Position numbers and translations under genes: made by a program. A stretch of 64,000 nt of DNA from Methanosarcina mazei S-6 (lineage in GTDB: Archaea > Halobacteriota > Methanosarcinia > Methanosarcinales > Methanosarcinaceae), in contig NZ_CP009512.1 of NCBI RefSeq assembly GCF_000970205.1, forward strand, positions 1,922,001 through 1,986,000, given 5' to 3'. Below the pieces are notes generated by a model that worked only from the letters and a program-made list of their open reading frames with translations, made no database searches and had not been told where the DNA came from. Shown here piece after piece: positions 16,861-27,103 of the stretch (its first letter is position 1; the number at the start of each line of letters is the position of its first letter).

Positions 16861-18180
16861 ATGGACGAGAAGGATAATAAAAAATCAGTATTGGAAAATG
16901 CCAAGACCTTATGGAAATCGTTACCAGAAGCGATAAAATTGCTCGGTACCATCCTGAGCATAGCCATCGCTTTTAAAGTCCTGTTCCCTGCATCGGCTGT
17001 GGGAATCAGTTTTTTTGATGCTGGCCCTGATATTATCGAACCGGGAGAATCTTCCGTTTTAAGCTGGGAAGTTTCAGGCGCTGATAACGTTACTATAGAA
17101 CCGGATCTCGGGGCTGTTAATTCAAGCGGGTCACTTTCAGTATTTCCTTCTGAAACAACAACTTACAAATTGATAGCTACGGGAGATGGAAAAGAAAAAG
17201 TAGCCATGTGCACTGTCACGGTTGAAGAACAGGACCTGCTTATCAGTTCTTTTGACGCAAGTCCAGACTCCATAAGCCCTGGAGAAAGGGCTGTCCTGAA
17301 CTGGCATGTTTCAGGGGTCTCAAACGTTACCATAGAGCCTGATATAGGGACTCTGGAACCTGCCGGAACATTGAATGTGTCCCCCACGGCCACCACTTCA
17401 TATAAGCTTACAGCTTCAAATGGTGATAAAGAAGATGTGGCTTATTGCACGGTCACAGTTGAAGAAAGCCCTCTGCCTCCTGAAGAGAAAACAGTACCTT
17501 CTGAAGAGAAGGCTTTACCTCCGGCTGATAATCTGCCAGCCCCGGAAGAAGAACAGGCTCAAAAGGATCTGCCTTCTATCGTTTCTTTTAACGCAGACCC
17601 TGATGTCATTGCGAAAGGAGAGAGTTCCAACCTCACCTGGAACGTTTCCGAAGCTGCTGATATTTCCATAGACCAGAGGATAGGGCCTGTAAGCCTTACA
17701 GGAAGCCAGCGTATATTTCCGGAAAAAACTACCACCTATACCCTGATAGCTACGAATGAGGCAGGTAGTGTCAGTGCCAGCAAAATGGTATATGTCGAAG
17801 AACCTTCCACATCACCTTCTCCTTCTGCTGTCAGTGTTCCGGAGCAGGTCTCCCCTGCAAACGGAGAAGTGTTCGATAATTCTACGGCACAGGCTACACT
17901 CAAATGGAAAACAGTTTCAGGCGCGGTAAGTTATTCTGTAGAAATCGACTCATATGATTCAAGCACAGGTAAGTGGCTTTCGGAATCCTCCAGGTCCGAT
18001 GTGGTCTCAGGCATACCAGGGATCAGCTACTCCTTCGAGTTTGATGAAGGCGTAAATCAGTACCGCTGGCGTGTCTGGGCTTCCGGTTCCGAAGGCGTGG
18101 AAGGCAAGAAGAGCGAGTGGTGGGCTTTCAGTTCTCAGGCTGGCTCTGTCACGGAAACAGGGAATACTTCAGCCGCTTAA
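16861..18180 (+). CDS. Membrane-anchored surface protein with Ig-like repeats
   Basis: 439 residues from the ATG at 16861, which has GGAG upstream; an in-frame TTG at 16762 would add 33 residues of low quality. A short charged N-terminus is followed by one membrane helix (about 25-45), placing the rest outside. Three Ig-like repeats of about 85 residues follow, each with the pattern FDAxPDxIxPGES...LSWxVSGAxNVTIEP...TTTYxLxA. Then comes a Pro/Glu-rich linker and a fibronectin-III-like C-terminal domain (about 330-430). Likely cell-surface adhesion or envelope protein; no catalytic motif is seen. Confidence 0.75.
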   Translation: MDEKDNKKSVLENAKTLWKSLPEAIKLLGTILSIAIAFKVLFPASAVGISFFDAGPDIIEPGESSVLSWEVSGADNVTIEPDLGAVNSSGSLSVFPSETTTYKLIATGDGKEKVAMCTVTVEEQDLLISSFDASPDSISPGERAVLNWHVSGVSNVTIEPDIGTLEPAGTLNVSPTATTSYKLTASNGDKEDVAYCTVTVEESPLPPEEKTVPSEEKALPPADNLPAPEEEQAQKDLPSIVSFNADPDVIAKGESSNLTWNVSEAADISIDQRIGPVSLTGSQRIFPEKTTTYTLIATNEAGSVSASKMVYVEEPSTSPSPSAVSVPEQVSPANGEVFDNSTAQATLKWKTVSGAVSYSVEIDSYDSSTGKWLSESSRSDVVSGIPGISYSFEFDEGVNQYRWRVWASGSEGVEGKKSEWWAFSSQAGSVTETGNTSAA

Positions 18181-18274
18181 TTTTTTTCTTCGGAGACTGA
18201 TAGTTCCTGCGTTGATAACTGGAAAATAATCGGATATTGACCGGAAAATAACCGAATATTCTCCGGTTAACTAT

Positions 18275-18663
18275 TTTTATCTTCTGTGATTCTTTTTCTG
18301 TGATTCTTTTTCTATGATTCTTTTCTGTGGTTCTTTTCTGTGATTCTTTTACTCCTTTTCAGTCTTTATGCCAGCCTTAAAGAATTCAGAATCGACGCAA
18401 AAAGTAATTTCTGATTCAAAAAAGCTTATATTCCCAGGTTTGCAAATACTCTCGGACCGGATGCGATAGAGAGTCTCATTATCGAGATTCATTATAGAAA
18501 CTCAGATTCATTATAGAAACTCATGTAGAGACTCATATAAAAGTTCGTTATATAGACTCGTTATAAATATGCGCTATAAATACTCCTATAGAAACTCATT
18601 ATAGAAACTCGTTATAGAAATTCATATAGAAGTTCGTTATGAATACTTATTATAGAACTCCTT
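18275..18663. repeat. Two families of degenerate short repeats in a 583-bp spacer
   Basis: 18281-18350 has five copies of a TGTGATTCTTTTTC-like 13-14-mer. 18480-18660 has about ten copies of a TTATAGAAACTCAT-like 14-16-mer with drift. No gene is seen in 18181-18763. These are probably slippage repeats; a regulatory role for the downstream TPR gene is unproven. Confidence 0.7.
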
Positions 18664-18763
18664 CCCTTATTAAGTGCAGATTCCTGCAAAATCTGAATTT
18701 CAACAGCCAGATCTTCGACATCCAGATTCTACAATTAAAAATTAAAAATTAAATACAATAACC

Positions 18764-19945
18764 ATGATTCGCAAAAAACAAACCGAAAAACCCTCTGAAT
18801 GGGACCCTCCAGCTCCTTCAACAGTCTATATCAAAATAAAAAATATACCTTACGAAACTTTCAAAACCAAGCTTAACCAGGGGCTGGTTACTACCGATCT
18901 TGACCAGATCAGATACCGGCTCGAGAAGCATATTTACTGCTGCGGGGTATGCTCAAAACATGTGAACGGGTACTGTGTCATTACAAACAGAAAGGCTGAG
19001 CCGGGATGGATCTGCAAGTCTTTCGTGCCAAAAGAGGAGTTCATATATCTTGATTCCAGGCCTGACAGGAAAGATCCGGCAGAATTCAGGTATCTTTCTG
19101 AAACCGGGCTCGAAAAAGATTATATCGAAAGCGCAGGAGCAAGAGAACGAAGACACGGAAATGAAGGTACAAAAGCTCTTTACGATGAAGGAGTAACCCT
19201 TTACAGACAGGGAAGGTTAAAGCTTGCTCTTGAGGCTTTTGACAGCGTGCTTGAGGCAAATCCTCTGGACTTTGCAGCCCTTTTTCATAAAGGAAACGCC
19301 CTTCTGAAACTCAAGCGTTATGAGGAGGCTCTTGAGGTATTTGAAAGAGCTTCGGAAATTAACCAGGAAAACGCGGGTCTCTGGACCAACCTTGGATTTA
19401 TTTTTACTAAACTCGAACGTTTCCGTGATTCTCTCGAAGCTTTTGAAAAATCGATATCATTGAATCCTGTGCAGAAAAATGCTTGGGAAGGCAGGGATGC
19501 AGTAATTGCCAGAGTTCGCCTGTGTGAAGAGAGGCTCCGAGAATCTGAAGAAGCCCTTAAGAAAAACCCTGAAGACCCTGACACTCTGTTTAAAATAGGT
19601 AAAATTCATCTCAGACTTGGAGAGCAGGAAAAAGCTATTCAGGCATTTAAAAAAGCCCTTGAAATAAAGCCTGAAAATGCCGAAGCCTGGCAGTTCCGGG
19701 GAAAGGTTCTTTTTAAAGCCGGGTCGGAAAAGGAAGCTCTGCACGCTTTTGAAAAGGCAACCCGCCTTAAACCCGATTACGCCGAAGCCTGGTTTGAAAA
19801 AGGAAATGCATTCCTTAAACTTGAAAACCTTAAAGGGGCAGAAAACGCTTTTAAGATTGCAGCCCGCCTCTGGGACAGTAAAGGGATAAAATCAAAAGCA
19901 GAAAGTGCGCGTGATAAAGTTAAAAGACTGCACTCCTCAAATTGA
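18764..19945 (+). CDS. TPR-repeat protein with N-terminal Cys cluster
   Basis: 393 residues. Residues about 48-85 contain CCGVC, then YC and ICKS Cys residues, a possible metal-binding knuckle. From about 133 to the end there are two runs of TPR repeats (34-residue units such as ALFHKGNALLKLKRYEEALEVFERA and TLFKIGKIHLRLGEQEKAIQAFKKA), broken by a helical linker near 240-265. TPRs bind partner proteins. Cytoplasmic, no signal peptide. Similar N-terminal-Cys TPR proteins are common in Methanosarcina; the partner is unknown. Confidence 0.8.
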   Translation: MIRKKQTEKPSEWDPPAPSTVYIKIKNIPYETFKTKLNQGLVTTDLDQIRYRLEKHIYCCGVCSKHVNGYCVITNRKAEPGWICKSFVPKEEFIYLDSRPDRKDPAEFRYLSETGLEKDYIESAGARERRHGNEGTKALYDEGVTLYRQGRLKLALEAFDSVLEANPLDFAALFHKGNALLKLKRYEEALEVFERASEINQENAGLWTNLGFIFTKLERFRDSLEAFEKSISLNPVQKNAWEGRDAVIARVRLCEERLRESEEALKKNPEDPDTLFKIGKIHLRLGEQEKAIQAFKKALEIKPENAEAWQFRGKVLFKAGSEKEALHAFEKATRLKPDYAEAWFEKGNAFLKLENLKGAENAFKIAARLWDSKGIKSKAESARDKVKRLHSSN

Positions 19946-20116
19946 GCCGCTTTTCGCGTTATGAAATAGAAAAAAGAGAGATGAAATAAATTGAAAACAT
20001 CGGAATATTGGAAATAGGGCTACGTGCAGGGGAATTATTTTTGGCGCTGACAGTCGGGCTGCACATTTTCTGCATCTGGCAAAGTTAACCAGTTTCAGGG
20101 CAGCCCTTCCTGAAAT

Positions 20117-21796
20117 TTAAAGATAGGCATGCGTGACGTAACGCCTCATCATCCTGTGGCTGTTGAAATAGTAGGCAATCATGCCTATTGAGTTGTTCAT
20201 CATTTTAAGCCAATCGTCTTTACGCTCGTAATACATGGGGACTATGATATAGTAAAGTTTATTGTAGAGGTCGTTAAGCTCAGCAACCCTCGCCTCTTCT
20301 CCGATGAGATTTTCTTCAGGCATTGGACCTATTGACCAGCCTGTTACTCCTTCGATCCATCCTTCGATCCACCAGCCGTCAAGTATACTGAAATTCACTA
20401 CTCCATTATGGGCTGCTTTCATGCCGCTGGTGCCCGAAGCTTCATAGGGGCGAGTTGGGGTGTTAAGCCAGAGGTCAACGCCGGAGACCATTTTTGCAGC
20501 CAGGTCCATATCATAATTTTCCAGAAAGACGATTTTTACCTCGTTCCTGAGGGTTTCTATGCTTTTGAAAATATCTCTTATGAGCTGTTTTCCTGCTTCG
20601 TCACGGGGATGAGCTTTGCCTGCAAATATAATCTGGATTTTGCCCCTCCTGTTTACCTTCCGGAGCCTTTCAATGTCGGAAAGCAGTAAGGTTGCCCGTT
20701 TATATGCCGTCATTCGGCGTGCAAAACCTATGGTGAAGGTCTCATATTCCATGCCTGCCCCGGTTCTTTTGTTGACCTCATCTATAAGGGCTTTTTTTGC
20801 TTTCCTGCGGGCTTCCCAGATTTCATCATCAGGAATTCCTCCTATCCTTACCAGGAGTTCGGGCTCATTTGCCCATCCGGGCATGTAACGGTCAAAAAGA
20901 TCCCTGAAATAAGGACAGGTCCAGGTATAGGAGTGGACGCCATTTGTTATTGCCTGGATTGAATATCCCGGGAAAAGTTCGCTTGAAACCCGGCTGTGCC
21001 TTTTTGTAACTCCGTTCACATAGTCGGATAAGTTGAGGGCAAAAAGGCTCGTATTAAAACGGTCTTCTCCGCCGTATTTTTTCAGGATTTCCATATCGTT
21101 CTGGTCCCGGATCATGTCTTCAACGAGACTGTAATCGAACTTATCGTGCCCGGCTTCCACAGGGGTATGGGTGGTAAAAATACAGAGGTCCTTTACTATC
21201 GGACATTCCTTGCCGTTGCATTTTAAAAGCTCCAGAGCAAGCAGGCTTGAATGTCCTTCGTTCATATGGTATTTCCGGATTTTAAAACCAAGCGCGTTGA
21301 GCATGCGCACTCCCCCTACCCCGAGCACTATTTCCTGCTTGAGCCTGTAGGTATGGTCTCCCCCGTAAAGGAAGTCTGTAATCCTGCGGTCTTCAGGTGA
21401 GTTCCCTTCCACATTGGTATCAAGAAAAATAATAGGTACACAGCCCCCGGTCAGGCTTTTGCAGTTATAGTGCCATGCCTGAATTTTAACATCCCGGCCC
21501 TGTATTTTAACGCTCACTTCCTGCGGGAGCCAGGTCATAAAATTTGAAGGGGTCCACTCTTCAGTCAGTTCTGTCTGTGTCCCCGAGGCATCAAGTTTCT
21601 GCCTGAAATATCCTTTATTGCTGACCAGAGTTACTGCTACAAGTGGGATATTGAGGTCTGCAGCCGAGCGGATTGTATCGCCTGCAAGCACTCCCAGCCC
21701 TCCCGAATATGTGGGAATTTCATTCCGAAGCCCAATTTCCATAGAAAAATAAGCTATTTTTTGTCCTTTTAATACTCCTTGAAGATTATTTTCCAT
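20117..21796 (-). CDS. glgP: Alpha-glucan (glycogen) phosphorylase, short form, GT35
   Basis: 559 residues, the short archaeal/thermophile type, lacking the long N-terminal regulatory part of animal enzymes. The N-terminus has YFSMEIGLRNEIPTYSGGLG, typical of alpha-glucan phosphorylases. The PLP-Lys is Lys460 in SGTSGMKAAHNG. Reaction: phosphorolysis of alpha-1,4-glucan to glucose-1-phosphate in the cytoplasm, mobilising glycogen, which Methanosarcina stores. ATG start at 21796. Single gene; no other glycogen gene lies nearby. Confidence 0.93.
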   Translation of the reverse strand: MENNLQGVLKGQKIAYFSMEIGLRNEIPTYSGGLGVLAGDTIRSAADLNIPLVAVTLVSNKGYFRQKLDASGTQTELTEEWTPSNFMTWLPQEVSVKIQGRDVKIQAWHYNCKSLTGGCVPIIFLDTNVEGNSPEDRRITDFLYGGDHTYRLKQEIVLGVGGVRMLNALGFKIRKYHMNEGHSSLLALELLKCNGKECPIVKDLCIFTTHTPVEAGHDKFDYSLVEDMIRDQNDMEILKKYGGEDRFNTSLFALNLSDYVNGVTKRHSRVSSELFPGYSIQAITNGVHSYTWTCPYFRDLFDRYMPGWANEPELLVRIGGIPDDEIWEARRKAKKALIDEVNKRTGAGMEYETFTIGFARRMTAYKRATLLLSDIERLRKVNRRGKIQIIFAGKAHPRDEAGKQLIRDIFKSIETLRNEVKIVFLENYDMDLAAKMVSGVDLWLNTPTRPYEASGTSGMKAAHNGVVNFSILDGWWIEGWIEGVTGWSIGPMPEENLIGEEARVAELNDLYNKLYYIIVPMYYERKDDWLKMMNNSIGMIAYYFNSHRMMRRYVTHAYL

Positions 21797-22526
21797 ATCC
21801 TTAAACCCCTTATCTGGTTCTCATTTGGTGATGTTCTAAAAATATTTTTAATTACGCCTCTAATAAAACAATTTCTAATTAACAATTATTCTGAGATGTA
21901 TATTCTTTAATTATTCCAGCTTAAAGCAAGTATAAACCATATTAAGAAATGTACCCTACTGTTTATTTTCTTTGTGGAGGGGTTTTAAGAATATAGGGTT
22001 TAAGAATAAGGATTTAGGAAAATAGGATTTAGGAAAATAGGTTTGAAAGTTCAGGAGGCAGGCTTTTAAGAAAACTGATTTAAAAAGTCATCAGGGAAAT
22101 AGGATGTCTTCTATCCTGAAAATAAGAGGTCAAAAAAGTATCAAAGAAGTTTATCTAAATAAGATTTCTAAAGTGCCTTCTTGATATCTTTTTTTCTGAC
22201 TTTTCCTGATATTTTCTCTATCCTTTATTGGTATTTTTATCCTTTATTGGTATTTTCTCTTACTTTTTTACTTCTGAAAGAGTATTCTAATTAAATATAT
22301 ATATTTTTCTCTTTTATTTTGGTTTTTTCTGCTTATTTCCCGAGATCTACAATCTCAAATATTTTTTAATCCATAACGCTATTAAGCCTGCTGATAATGA
22401 TATTTTATGAGGATCAAATCACAATCTTTTTAATTTATGATGCCTATCTATGTTATAGCAGCAAAAAGATTAAATACGCAAGACTTTTTTATAGCTTCCT
22501 GTAAAAGGTTTTGCATGGAGAATAAA
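21797..22526. other. Long divergent spacer
   Basis: No gene. It holds short direct repeats: GGATTTAGGAAAATA twice near 22008-22041 and a 20-bp CCTTTATTGGTATTTTTAT-like pair near 22220-22255. An in-frame ATG at 22437 would extend the PAS-GAF gene, but the added residues look non-coding. Confidence 0.45.
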
Positions 22527-23519
22527 ATGGCTAAAGTGACTTCCAGTTCTGCTAAAAACGGAAATAACGGCAGGCAGAAACCCTGCAAATATATCAATGA
22601 GATAGCTTTATGCAGTGCTCTTGAGATGGCAAAAGAGCTGATCTCAGTAATAAATAAAGTCCCCGTTACTGTCTTTTTATGGCGTCCTGAGAAGTACTGG
22701 CCTGCGGATTTTGTTTCTGAGAACGTAAAAAATTTTGGGTATACGGTAGAAGAGTTTACGTCAGGAAAAGTCCTTTACGGGAATATTGTCCACCCGGATG
22801 ACTTTGAAAGGGTTGAAAGAGAGCTTTCAAGAAGGATAGAAGAAGATTATGTCGATTTTTCTCAGGAATACCGGATACTGACAAAGTCAGGAGAAGCTCG
22901 CTGGGTTGAGGAAAGAACCTTTATCGAAGCCGACGAAAATGGAGTTGTAAAATACCTTAAAGGCATAATTCTCGATATTACCGAAAGAAAAAGAAAAGAA
23001 AAACTGCTCTATATCCAGAGGGACCTCGGGATTTCACTGAGCACTTCGAATTACCTTGATGAAACCCTTGACCTCCTGCTTGATTCGTGCCTTCAGATAG
23101 ATGAGATTAATGCCGGAGGCATCTATCTGGTTGATGAAGAAACAGGTGACCTCAATCTTGCAATTTACCGCGGTCTTTCTCCAGTTTTTATCGAGAACGC
23201 TTCATATTACAGTGCAAATTCTCCAAATGCCAAACTCGTTATGATAGGTCAGCCCGTCTACAAACAGCACATAGACCTTCTTCTCACTTCAAAAGACGAT
23301 ATTCTCAGGCAGGAAAACCTCAGAGCTACGGCAATCATCCCTGTAAAATACGGAAAAAAGGTTATTGCTGCTTTTTATCTTGCTTCAAGGATGGAGTACG
23401 AGCTCTCAGATAGTGTGCGCACGGTTATAGAAACAATTGCAACCCAGTTCGGGGTTTTTATCTCCCGGATCAGACTTGAAGAAAAACTTAAAGAGTGTGT
23501 CAAGAAGAGAAAGTCCTGA
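22527..23519 (+). CDS. PAS-GAF sensory protein without kinase domain
   Basis: 330 residues from ATG 22527, chosen for GGAG six bases upstream; 22515 and 22437 are in-frame alternatives. A PAS domain with PAC (about 45-165) shows YTVEEF, HPDDFERV, YRILTKSGEARWVEERT and ILDITERKRKE. A GAF domain (about 175-320) follows. There is no histidine-kinase or output domain, so it may act as a sensor subunit in trans or be a remnant of a longer kinase. Cytoplasmic. Ligand unknown. Confidence 0.82.
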   Translation: MAKVTSSSAKNGNNGRQKPCKYINEIALCSALEMAKELISVINKVPVTVFLWRPEKYWPADFVSENVKNFGYTVEEFTSGKVLYGNIVHPDDFERVERELSRRIEEDYVDFSQEYRILTKSGEARWVEERTFIEADENGVVKYLKGIILDITERKRKEKLLYIQRDLGISLSTSNYLDETLDLLLDSCLQIDEINAGGIYLVDEETGDLNLAIYRGLSPVFIENASYYSANSPNAKLVMIGQPVYKQHIDLLLTSKDDILRQENLRATAIIPVKYGKKVIAAFYLASRMEYELSDSVRTVIETIATQFGVFISRIRLEEKLKECVKKRKS

Positions 23520-23757
23520 AGTACAGGCCTTAATAATTTTTTATCCATGGATTCTTTAATTTATAAGAAAAATTTATAAATTTTGTCTCATAACTTGTAT
23601 TGGGAAAGAATTGCAAATATCAGCAAATTACTGTTAATTTTTCCCTTTACGGCATTACAGGATATCCGGAAAAAAGATCCGGAAATGGTTGATGTAAAAT
23701 TTCTCCGGGACCATATCTGACCGGAGAAAATAGGTAAATAACATCTGGTGGGGGAGT

Positions 23758-24198
23758 ATGACAGAACAAATTAAGAATAAGATTTGTGAATACCTTGCAA
23801 ATCACTATTATCTGAACCTGGCAACTGTAAGCCCTGATGGCAGGCCAATGGCTCATACTATGGCTTATGTTTCAGAAAGGGAAATTGTATATCTGGCAAC
23901 TAATAAAAATACCCGAAAAGTCCAGAACATCATGCAAAATCCACAGGTAGCATTTACTGTTGATGAAGATGACCCTGACTGGTTTGATATGAAGGCGCTT
24001 CAGGTCGAAGGCAAAGCGACAATAGTTGCCAGTGAGGAAGAGCTGCGAGAAGTAGGGGAAATTATGGCAGCCAAATTCCCTGTTATTGCAGATTTGCCGC
24101 CTGACCCCGATACTATCATGATAAAAATAGAGCCTGCGGTTGTCTATTATCTGGATTATAGCATTGAATTCGGGCACAGGGAAAGCGTAAATTTCTAA
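23758..24198 (+). CDS. Pyridoxamine 5'-phosphate oxidase-fold flavin-binding protein
   Basis: 146 residues. It has a split-beta-barrel flavin fold: LNLATVSPDGRPMAHTMAYV and a central VYLATNKNTRKVQNIMQNPQ are typical of PNPOx-like proteins that bind FMN, F420 or haem. ATG start with a strong GGGGGAG ribosome site. Monocistronic. Exact cofactor and substrate cannot be read; another family member lies at 27877. Confidence 0.82.
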   Translation: MTEQIKNKICEYLANHYYLNLATVSPDGRPMAHTMAYVSEREIVYLATNKNTRKVQNIMQNPQVAFTVDEDDPDWFDMKALQVEGKATIVASEEELREVGEIMAAKFPVIADLPPDPDTIMIKIEPAVVYYLDYSIEFGHRESVNF

Positions 24199-24318
24199 CC
24201 AGGATGCCTGATAAAAAGAGAGTCTCAATGGTTTTTTACATCTGTTCTCCTTTTCAGGAGATATTTTTAAATTTTAATTTTTATTGGCAGCTTTTGATTT
24301 TTAATTGTAACTATTCAG

Positions 24319-24363
24319 GTAGCCTTAACGAGGCTACACATTTTTCCTCGTTCCGAGGAAAAA
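24319..24363 (+). promoter_or_regulatory. Two hairpins in the IS66 leader
   Basis: GTAGCC/GGCTAC (24319-24337) is followed at once by a perfect 10-bp stem TTTTTCCTCG-TTC-CGAGGAAAAA (24341-24363), 30 bases before the transposase ATG. Such leader structures in insertion sequences often limit transposase made from outside transcription (general knowledge); here it is inferred. Confidence 0.6.
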
Positions 24364-24393
24364 TTGGATATAAAATGATTCCTTTTTAGCTTT

Positions 24394-25827
24394 ATGAAAC
24401 GTGATGAGATTCTTTCTTACTGTGCTTCAAATCCTGAAATTATTGTAGCTTACATTGAGAGTTTAGAATCTCAAGTTAAAGAACTCACTGAAAGACTTGT
24501 AGCCTTAGAATCTCGTTTAAATCAAAACAGTCGTAACAGCAGTCGACCTCCTTCTACTGATTATTTTGTCAAAGAGAAACCTAATCCCAAGAGTCTGCGT
24601 AAACCAAGCGGGAAGAAACCTGGAGGTCAGGAAGGTCATCCAGGCACGACTCTTGATATGGTTGATCATCCTGAGTAGGTAATAGAACATTCTTTGACCT
24701 GCTGCAAAGAATGCGGATCTACCCTTGAGAATGTTGAAGTTGAAGCTTATGAGAGAAGACAGGTCTTTGACATTCCTCCCGTAAATCTAATTGTTACAGA
24801 ACATAAAAGTCAGATTAAAACCTGTCCTTGTTGTGGAAAGTTGAATAAAGCCGTTTTTCCCGAATCAGTGAAATATCCGGTTCAGTATGGCCCTAATATT
24901 TTAGCTTCAGCTATTTACTGTAAAAATTACCAGTTTGTTCCTTATGATAGAATTTCTGAGTTATTTGAAGACATTATGGGAATAAAAATCTGTCCTGCTA
25001 CGATAATTAGAGCAGAAAGAGAATGTTTCCAGAATTTAGAGGAATTTGAAAACGTTATTAGAGAGAAGTTATTAGCCTCGCCTGTAATCAATTTTGATGA
25101 AACTGGTATGAAGATTGAAGGAAAAAGACACTGGCTTCATGTAGCTTCTAATGAAAAATACACATGTTATTTTGCTCATACAAAAAGAGGAGCAGAAGCA
25201 ATAGATGCTATGGGAATTCTTCCGAAGTTTAAGGGAGTAGCAGTTCATGATGGATGGAAACCTTACAACGTTTATGATTGTGATCATGCTCTGTGTAACG
25301 CTCATTTACAGAGAGAACTTACAGGAATTGAAGAGAACTATAAACAGACATGGGCTAAAGAGATGAATGAACTGCTCACTGAGATGAAGAAATACACTGA
25401 TGAGTGTAAAGAGCAATTAAGAGAACCTGATTTTGAGCAAATTAAAGCATTGGAAGAAAGGTTTGATGCAATTATCATTAGAGCGCTTGAAGAAAATCCG
25501 CATTCTCTAAATCCTGAAAAACAGGGAAAACGCGGTAAAAATCCAAAAACAAAATCAAGGAATCTGCTGGATAGGTTTATAGAACACAAAGAAAAGATTC
25601 TGAGATTCCTGACAGATTTGAAAGTTCCATTTGATAATAATCAGGCAGAAAGAGATATCAGGATGATGAAACTACAGCAGAAAATATCGGGAACTTTCAG
25701 AAAAGCAATGGGAGCGCAAGCTTTCTGCAGAATTAGGGCGTACATTTCTACAGGAAAAAAGAACGGTTTACCTGTTTTAGAGGGTATTCGTGCGGCGCTC
25801 ATAGGAGCGCCGTTAACTATACTCTGA
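24394..25827 (+). CDS. IS66 transposase with in-frame UAG at codon 95
   Basis: 478 codons in one frame, interrupted only by TAG at 24676-24678. Before it: a coiled-coil region (LESQVKELTERLVALESRLNQ) and the basic linker KPSGKKPGGQEGHPG. After it: a zinc-finger-like CCKECG...CPCCGK, and the DDE catalytic core with NFDETG, VHDGW and NNQAERDIRMMK. In Methanosarcina UAG can be read as pyrrolysine, and transposases with in-frame UAG are known there, so the full protein may be made. Otherwise two fragments result and transposition would depend on help in trans. Confidence 0.9.
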
Positions 25828-26021
25828 GCAGTTACTTTTAATTTTGAATTTTAATTCATAATTTTTGGATTTTATCCGTCCTTCAGTCTAATCACTCTTT
25901 AATCGTTCTACTATTTTAACCTGAAAACAGGAAATGCCTGCGTTTGCAGGCATGGAAAAGGGTAAAATATAAAAAAGAATTAAAAATTTAAAAATTTTGC
26001 TTCAAAACTTTGCTTCTTATC

Positions 26022-26666
26022 TTACGCTTCAGGAGGAATCAATACTGCATCGATTCCGTGGACGACACCATTGCTTGCGACAATGTCAGGTTCGACAACC
26101 GTTGCGGTTCCAATAGTCACCTCATCATCTGCAATACTCACAGGAAGCGTAGCTGACTGCACAGTAGTAAGCGTCTGCCCGTCTTCGAGGTCCGAAGCCA
26201 TGTATTCTCCTTCCACGACATGGTAGGTTAACACATCGGTAAGAGCCTGCTCGTCTGCAAGGAGATCTTCAAGAGTTCCTTCCGGAAGTGCATCAAAGGC
26301 TTCATCAGTAGGAGCAAAGACAGTGTATGTCCCTTCATTCAGGGTATCCTCAAGCCCTGCATCCCTGACAAGTGAAGCAAATGTGGTGTATCCTGCAGCT
26401 TCTGCAGCGCCAACAATTGTCAGGTTGCCTTCTTCTGCGGTTTCATTAACGCCAGTTTCCGGCTCTTCATCCGGCATTATTCCCTCTTCTTCATCGGACG
26501 GTTCTTCTTCAATTTCTGTCACAGCGACTTCTTCTACCGGAGTTGCTTCTTCAACACCCGTTTCTTCCTGGGTATCTTCAGCACATCCGGAAACGAAAAG
26601 TATCCCTGCTAAAAGTAACACTATGAGAATTCCAAGTTTCTTAATACTTTTTCCCCCCGTATACAA
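26022..26666 (-). CDS. Fasciclin (FAS1) domain surface lipoprotein
   Basis: About 207-214 residues. A hydrophobic signal with lipobox LFVSGC is followed by an acidic Glu/Val/Pro-rich linker (about 30-80) and one FAS1 domain (TIVGAAEAAGYTTFASL ... GTYTVFAPTDEAFDALP ... NGVVHGIDAVLIPP). It is anchored outside and probably serves adhesion. No ATG precedes the signal: the frame allows TTG at 26666 or, closer to a GGGGGGA ribosome site, ATT at 26645, so the start codon is unusual. The IS66 element sits just downstream. Confidence 0.88.
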   Translation of the reverse strand: MYTGGKSIKKLGILIVLLLAGILFVSGCAEDTQEETGVEEATPVEEVAVTEIEEEPSDEEEGIMPDEEPETGVNETAEEGNLTIVGAAEAAGYTTFASLVRDAGLEDTLNEGTYTVFAPTDEAFDALPEGTLEDLLADEQALTDVLTYHVVEGEYMASDLEDGQTLTTVQSATLPVSIADDEVTIGTATVVEPDIVASNGVVHGIDAVLIPPEA

Positions 26667-27103
26667 TTAAAAGATATACTTTATGATCTATTTTTCATAT
26701 CACATTATATGCTCTTTTTATTTAACCTTATCTGTTTTTGGTAATCTCTGTCTTTTTAAAAAAATGTCTGTTTAAAATTAATTTCTATTAAAAAATCTAT
26801 TGAATATTATAAACCTGTATGTCTCATGCGTTATCGTTTTTGTACGGCTGAAAATTGCCTGAAATATTATTCCCCATACTTTTCAATCTTCTCATTTTTA
26901 GGTTTTATTTGAAGATTGGTTCTCTGAAATGCCCGTCCATTAAAGTATCTCTGGCAATTCCGGTCAAGTTCCTGACTGAGTGAGGTAAAAGACTTTTCTG
27001 TTTTGAAAGAGAAGCTCTGCCCCTTTCTTCAGGATTTTTTATCAGGGTTTTATTACAGGTAGCTCGAAGACCCTATAGAGAGTAAATTTTCGGTTAAGAA
27101 ATA
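26667..27103. other. AT-rich spacer, nothing recognised
   Basis: No gene or clear repeat. Its left end should contain the fasciclin promoter. Confidence 0.4.

Larger units (their letters stand above)
24307..25835 (+). mobile_element. IS66-family insertion sequence, complete, 1529 bp
   Basis: Both ends are visible. Left starts GTAACTATTCAGGTAGCC; right, read inward, starts GTAACTGCTCAGAGTATAG, so the inverted ends begin GTAACTnnTCAG, as in IS66 elements (GTAA ends). A perfect 8-bp target duplication TTTTAATT flanks it (24299-24306 and 25836-25843). One transposase gene fills it, with no separate tnpA/tnpB accessory genes. Perfect duplication suggests a recent insertion between the PNPOx-like and fasciclin genes. 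Confidence 0.93.
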
